A stretch of DNA of 64,000 nucleotides, from the NCBI GenBank assembly GCA_941918925.1, contig OW799234.1, positions 44,980,412 through 45,044,411 on the forward strand. The letters are read 5' to 3'. The notes below the pieces were generated by a model, which was not told the DNA's origin, searched no databases, and was given only the letters and a program-made list of their open reading frames with translations. Positions 55,901 to 61,900 of this stretch are shown here, in pieces (within the stretch, counting starts at the first letter, position 1; every line of letters starts with the position of its first letter). This DNA is from Phyto melanocephala. Lineage: Eukaryota; Arthropoda; Insecta; Diptera; Rhinophoridae. The position numbers were made by a program, and so were the translations under genes.

Positions 55901-58900
55901 AAACAAGTAATGAGTGTGTTGTAAGATTTTACTAGTTTTTTTTTAATTATTAACATTTATAACAAATAAGAAATAAAACAGGAATGAGTTTTTTTAATTT
56001 AACATTTAACTAAAAACAAAAAAAAAAAATTCAAAAGGTTTTGGGTTTTTGGTTTTTTTTTTGGCACCAAATAATGAAGTTAAATGTTTTAATTTTTTCT
56101 TTTTAGTTTTAGTTTTGATGTAATTTTTCGTTGATCTTTAACTAAATGCTAAAGTTTTAAGCTTCTATTTTGGAGCAACTAATTGGTTAAATTGTTAGTT
56201 TTTTCTAATTGTAAATTTTAAGAATTCAACTAATTTTATAAAATATTTATTGATTTTTATTTTATACTAGCAGCTTTTAAGATTGGAAATAAAAATATAT
56301 TTTGCATATATATGTATATGTATATAAATAAGTTTTTTTTTTATGTTACAGCAATATATTTCATCTAATTTTTAATGAGCAACAGTAATTTATATTTATT
56401 TATTTATTATGTTGTTGCTATTGTTGTGTTGACTGTTTTACTAATAAATCCAGACTTGAGAATTTCCTGCGTTTAGTTTGTTAAGTGAATTGGAATTTAG
56501 AGCGCGTGTAATTTAATATAAGCTTATTAAGAAATCTTCTGGCAGTAGTATGGACTCTTTGGTATTTTAGCAAAAAATAAAATACCCAATTTACAAAGGA
56601 AAAAAAAAACAAATTTTAATTGTATGTTTCATCTATAACGTTATACACATACATACATATGTATGTAACTGTTCTATGTACTGTTTGTTAAGTACAATGT
56701 TTAGAGTTATATAAATTAAGTATATTTAGTTCAAGTCCTTTTACTACTTAAAATGCAAAAACAACAATGTTTAAAAGCAATTCTCAAATTGAAATTCTCA
56801 TAAGCTGAAATTTTGTTCACAATATTATGGATCTTTTTGCATCAGTTTATTTTTGTTTTAAAGCCAGGTGTTTTTTTTTTTTTTTGTTGTAATTTTCAAT
56901 TTGTTGATTTTATTTTTTTTTTAGTTTTTTCATTTTACAGCATTGTTTGCTTGCATGATTTTGTTTACTGGGTAGTGTAGCAGTAATCAGGCAAATAAAC
57001 AAGCAGGGAAACTTTAAAATGCTACTCTTACATTCTGTAAAATCTGTGCACGCATTTTTTTTTTTTTAATAAAACTAAAAATTGTCTGCAAACTTAAAAG
57101 GAAATTAATCTATTTGAATATTCATTTGTTATGGGAAATTTAGAACTTTTTATTGCACGTTAAGTTACCGTTTGTTTATCTATTTACTTTTCAGAGGCAA
57201 CATGAATTAAAGGTGGGTCAAAACTGCGTTTCTTAGGAATTTTCCTTTTTTAAATTCCTAAGTGTGTGATCTGGTTTTTGTGTGTTATTTGGTTTGAATG
57301 TGTGCAAGCTTCAGTGTTATATTGTTTTGTATTTCAAATTTGAAATATTTTGTTTTGGGCTTTATGTACAGACTCTCAGTGTAATTAAAAGTAATTATTC
57401 TAAAGTCGTCTTTTCCTTTCTATTGTTTTTTTAATTAAACAATTAGTATTAATTTTACTTGTTTACACTTGGCGTCATCGATGGGTATTGATGTTTTTTT
57501 CCGCTAAAACATCCTGAGTTATTTTATTTGTTAAGGAAGACTGAATATAAAAAACGCGCTCTTTTCGCAGAAACTTGTGTAATTTATCAAATCTGATTTG
57601 TGTTCTTATTCTTCTAAGATATTAAATATATAAATGATGGAAATTGCTAGACTTTATTATATTTTATATCTGTTAGTGATTGAAGACTATAAATTATTGA
57701 TTGTTTTTTTTTTTTTTAACAAATTTAATAATAACAAGTAAGAGTGCTATATTCGGCCGTGTCGAATCAGATAATACCCTTCACCATCATGTACATAGGT
57801 TTAATCCCACATCACAGCTAAACCTATTTTGTTATACGTTATACGCTATTTTTTCTTATTACTTCCGACGCCATCCTTGATATTGAATTTTATGATCAAT
57901 TGAACCAAATTTGCCATGTTTGCAGTTCTAATTTTAATATAATAATTATTAAAGGAATATATCAGTTTCAATACACGGAAATTCTGCCACACCTTTGGCT
58001 TATACTTCTACTATTATATTCTATAGTCAAATAGTTTTCATACCTTATACTTTAAGCAATTTTAAATTTTTTAAAAAATTTTCGATTTCCATCGGAAATA
58101 TTGAATTTTTATCAGTTAAAAAAACATCCGCGCTACAATTTTTTAATGTTGAGAATATTTATACAATTTTTTTAATTATACATTTTCTTATTACTGTATA
58201 TAACAGACTTATTAGAGCATTTAAAAAAGAAGGAAAAAAATAAAGATTTCTTTCGATATTAAATCCGTGTAAGGCCGAGGCCATGCAATAAACGGCAAAA
58301 AATTAAAACATATGAAATACTACTGAAGTGGCTACGCAATGAGCGGCATTCTGAGCTTCTAAGAGGCGCCGCTCAGGAATAGAACTTGTTCTAATTTCAA
58401 ACTCGCCGATCTGCCGATCTGCCACTTACCTCTTTGCCCTTCATTGCGTGGCCTCCGTCTAAGTCGATAGTATATCGAATTCATAAAATTTATAGTCTTC
58501 CATTACACAATCTAAATTTACTAATTAAATTCCATCATTTATCATTAAATAATTACAATACCTAAATTTAGTGATGACATTTTAAACTTTTAATATTATT
58601 CGAATAATATTTGACAAATTTTAGATTCTATCAAATTAAACTAATACGAATAAGGGATGCAACATTTAGTGACTAAAACTGACTGCAAAAACATTTTCAA
58701 TCTTTTTCAAAATTATTCGAATAATATAAGAATATTTGTTAAGCAAAATTTGTAGATTTAAGTCAATTGCTTACTTAAATTCATTTTTGCCAACAGCCAG
58801 GTTTGTTGCTTCCACGTAATAGAACCTAATTTATTTGAGGTTTGGAGATTGATGAACTAGGTAATTGACAAAAATTAATTAAAGTGGTGAGTCGGACACA

Positions 58901-61900
58901 AGTCTAGTTAGTAGTAGAAAACTAAATAAATTTGAATTTTAAAATATGTTTTTTGTTTTAAGCAAATTGATTTGACATCAAAATTAAATCTTATTAAACT
59001 TAATGTATAAAGATAAAGGGATTTACGGAAGTCGTCCTTATTTTAGACTACAGACATTATACGGAACCATTAGCCACTCTAAAGTTAAATGAGTAGATAT
59101 GTGTTAATTTAAACCCGTTTCCTATCAACTATTTTGTTGCAGAAGAAACTTTAATGCAAAATTTCGAAAAGTTAAAGCAAATTTTCTATTGCATATTTTT
59201 TTTAACAAAAAAGACATATCTTTCCATCAGATGAATTTTCTCTAATTTATTATTAAATATTTTAAATTTACTAAGAATCATGTATGAAGGAAGTTTTATA
59301 AGAAATTTATTACAGCTAACAGAACCCAGACCGGTTTGGTGGTCCCAACAAAGTTTTTGCAATGTGTTTATTGGGAGATAGATTTTAATATTATCTGCCA
59401 CCATTTGTTGGATATGCCATCATTGTCATTAATAGCATTTTATTTATATGAGGGTATTACTTCCCCTTCTCTGCTACTTACCATTTTTGTTCTCATTAGG
59501 AAATTCTTATAAAAAGTAGGTCCTACGAAATTTTTTGCTATGGGGGTTATCATGCCCCCAGCTTTGATCCTATCAACCTTGTTCCAGAAAAAGTAAGCTT
59601 GTATTGCATCCAATTATACAGAATAGTTTTGATAATATGCCATTAAATATACTTTTACTGTATGGGAGGAGCCAAGCCCTCTAATTTAGTCCTACCCAAT
59701 TATTTAAATGAATTGCAAATTTTTATTAAAACGTCTTATACCAAGATTGAAAACTTAAACATTAATAGTTTCCGAAAAATGTCATACAATGTGTGTTTTG
59801 TATGGGGATTTACTTCGCCTGCTCCAAACGTATCGTTTGTTGGCTGGAACAAAGCGTATGAGGTGAAAGTAAGTCACACAAATATTTGAGATTATAGATG
59901 TAATAGCTTTCTGATATATAATAAAATTTATTTTATTTATGTTAAAGGTGCCACGCCTACTGTTGTTTTCAAGCTAATTTTAAGATCAACTATACAAATT
60001 ATTATTTTAACATCCCACAATAATTTTGCAGACACTGAATATTACAGCTCTCTCAATATGCGACAAGAATTGTTTATTTTGCCACGCCTACATCAAATTT
60101 TGAATAAAAATTGTCCTTAGAAACCATTATTGAGCTTAGTAGGTATTTTTAAGAAAAAATTATATTTTTTTTTCACCTGACACCCGCAATGGTGATTAGA
60201 GCGACAACGGCTCGAGAGAAGATATTGTTAGCATAAGTTTGCCTCCCGCAGACATCAGTATGCATGAGTTAAAATATTTAGTTGGCATTTTTTTAGTTAG
60301 CAGCTGCTCTTAGGTAAGTTAAAGACGTATTAACAAGGAAAATGCATGGTCGGTGTCAGTAAAAATTTGGTTCTGACTAATGCCGGACAAACGCATTATT
60401 GGAATAACGTGCAGACTACAATCATTTTGTGGATAATTTCATAAACTTAAAGTGAAAATTACAGAAAATTGATTCTGCGACTATCGTGTATCTAACGATT
60501 TCATATATTTTTTAAGCGGTATCATAACAACGTCAGTATGTTCCAGTGCAGTTGCTGAAAATCATGTCCGAAAAACTGAACGCTATTCTAGTCAACAAAA
60601 AAACAAAAAAAAAACAAACAAACAAATTTATATATTTTATCATTTGTTTCAGCAATACAGCGAAAACATCTGTGCGGTAGATTTATCAGCACAGCAGAAC
60701 ACTACGAACAGGCATTCGAGTTAAAAAAGCTACATACCATTGATTCTCCACTACATAGAAACCTTGATGCAAAACGCTTGGTTACTTTACAGACATATTT
60801 GTGGCAATATTGATTAACAAGGCTTCCGATGTCGTCGATGTGCAAATACTATTATTGAGAACAATAAACAGCGCATGAAACCTGGTCCTAGTCGGTAATA
60901 TTATATTATTTTGAATGAACTTCCGATAAGACGGAAAAGAACACTATATCACCAAGCAAGAAGAGTAAAAAGGATACGGAAAATAAAATGTAGTATTGGT
61001 GTTCATGTGGAAGTTTTCCTTATGTATCATACTATTTACTAAATATTTTTCAAAATGTAATTTTCGACGAATTATAGGTTGCCTTTAAAAACAATTACTG
61101 AAAAAAATATATTAATTTAACATAAATAATTACAAGGGCTTAGTTCAAAGAGGAAATAGGACCTAATAATCCCAACACAAAGAAAATATATATTAAAGGA
61201 TATTTGAAAACTTTAATTTTAAACATTTTAAATTTCTTATGTAACATATACGTTTAAAGGAATGTTTTGTGAAACTATTTTTATAAATGTCTGTATCTAT
61301 TGTTAGTAAATATCACTTGTGTGTAATCGGGTCGGAGGTTTAGTTACCTATTAATAACCGAACTGTGTTGAAATTTTCACAAACATGGGGTAGATCTGAC
61401 AATTGCAAAGATGCGGTTTAACTTATAAATATTTATAAATCTAACATATAACCAAGTCATTTTACCACCGACTTTAGTAAGGAATATACGCAAAATTTAA
61501 AAAGAATTTTCCTGCAGATGTGAACAGTCTTAATCCTATTAAAATTGATTCGAAACAAAAAATATTAAAACATGTTGATTCAACATTGCAGATACAATTT
61601 GTTTTAGCAGAGAAGGTTTTTTGTGTAAAGCCTAGCATTCTTACCATTGACATCGTGCAAAATATTGATGACGTTAAGAAGACTTTCACCATTTGAATCA
61701 GCAGAGAGAGTATACTTTCTTTATCCCGATTACCACGCGGACAACGTTGTGGGTATAAAAGATATTTCAATAACATTATAATGAATACAATACAAATATA
61801 TTGCTAGAAGTAGCAATGTTGCCCAGATTCTAAATAGATATAGAAATTCATTAAATTATTATCAAAATTTAAAAGATCGTGTAATGTCTTATATATGCTA

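Noticed and set aside
61474..61776. 100-codon minus-strand frame and an equally open plus-strand frame (about 61490-61700)
   Set aside because: Neither frame resembles a known family. The plus frame looks slightly more protein-like but has no start or context to support it.
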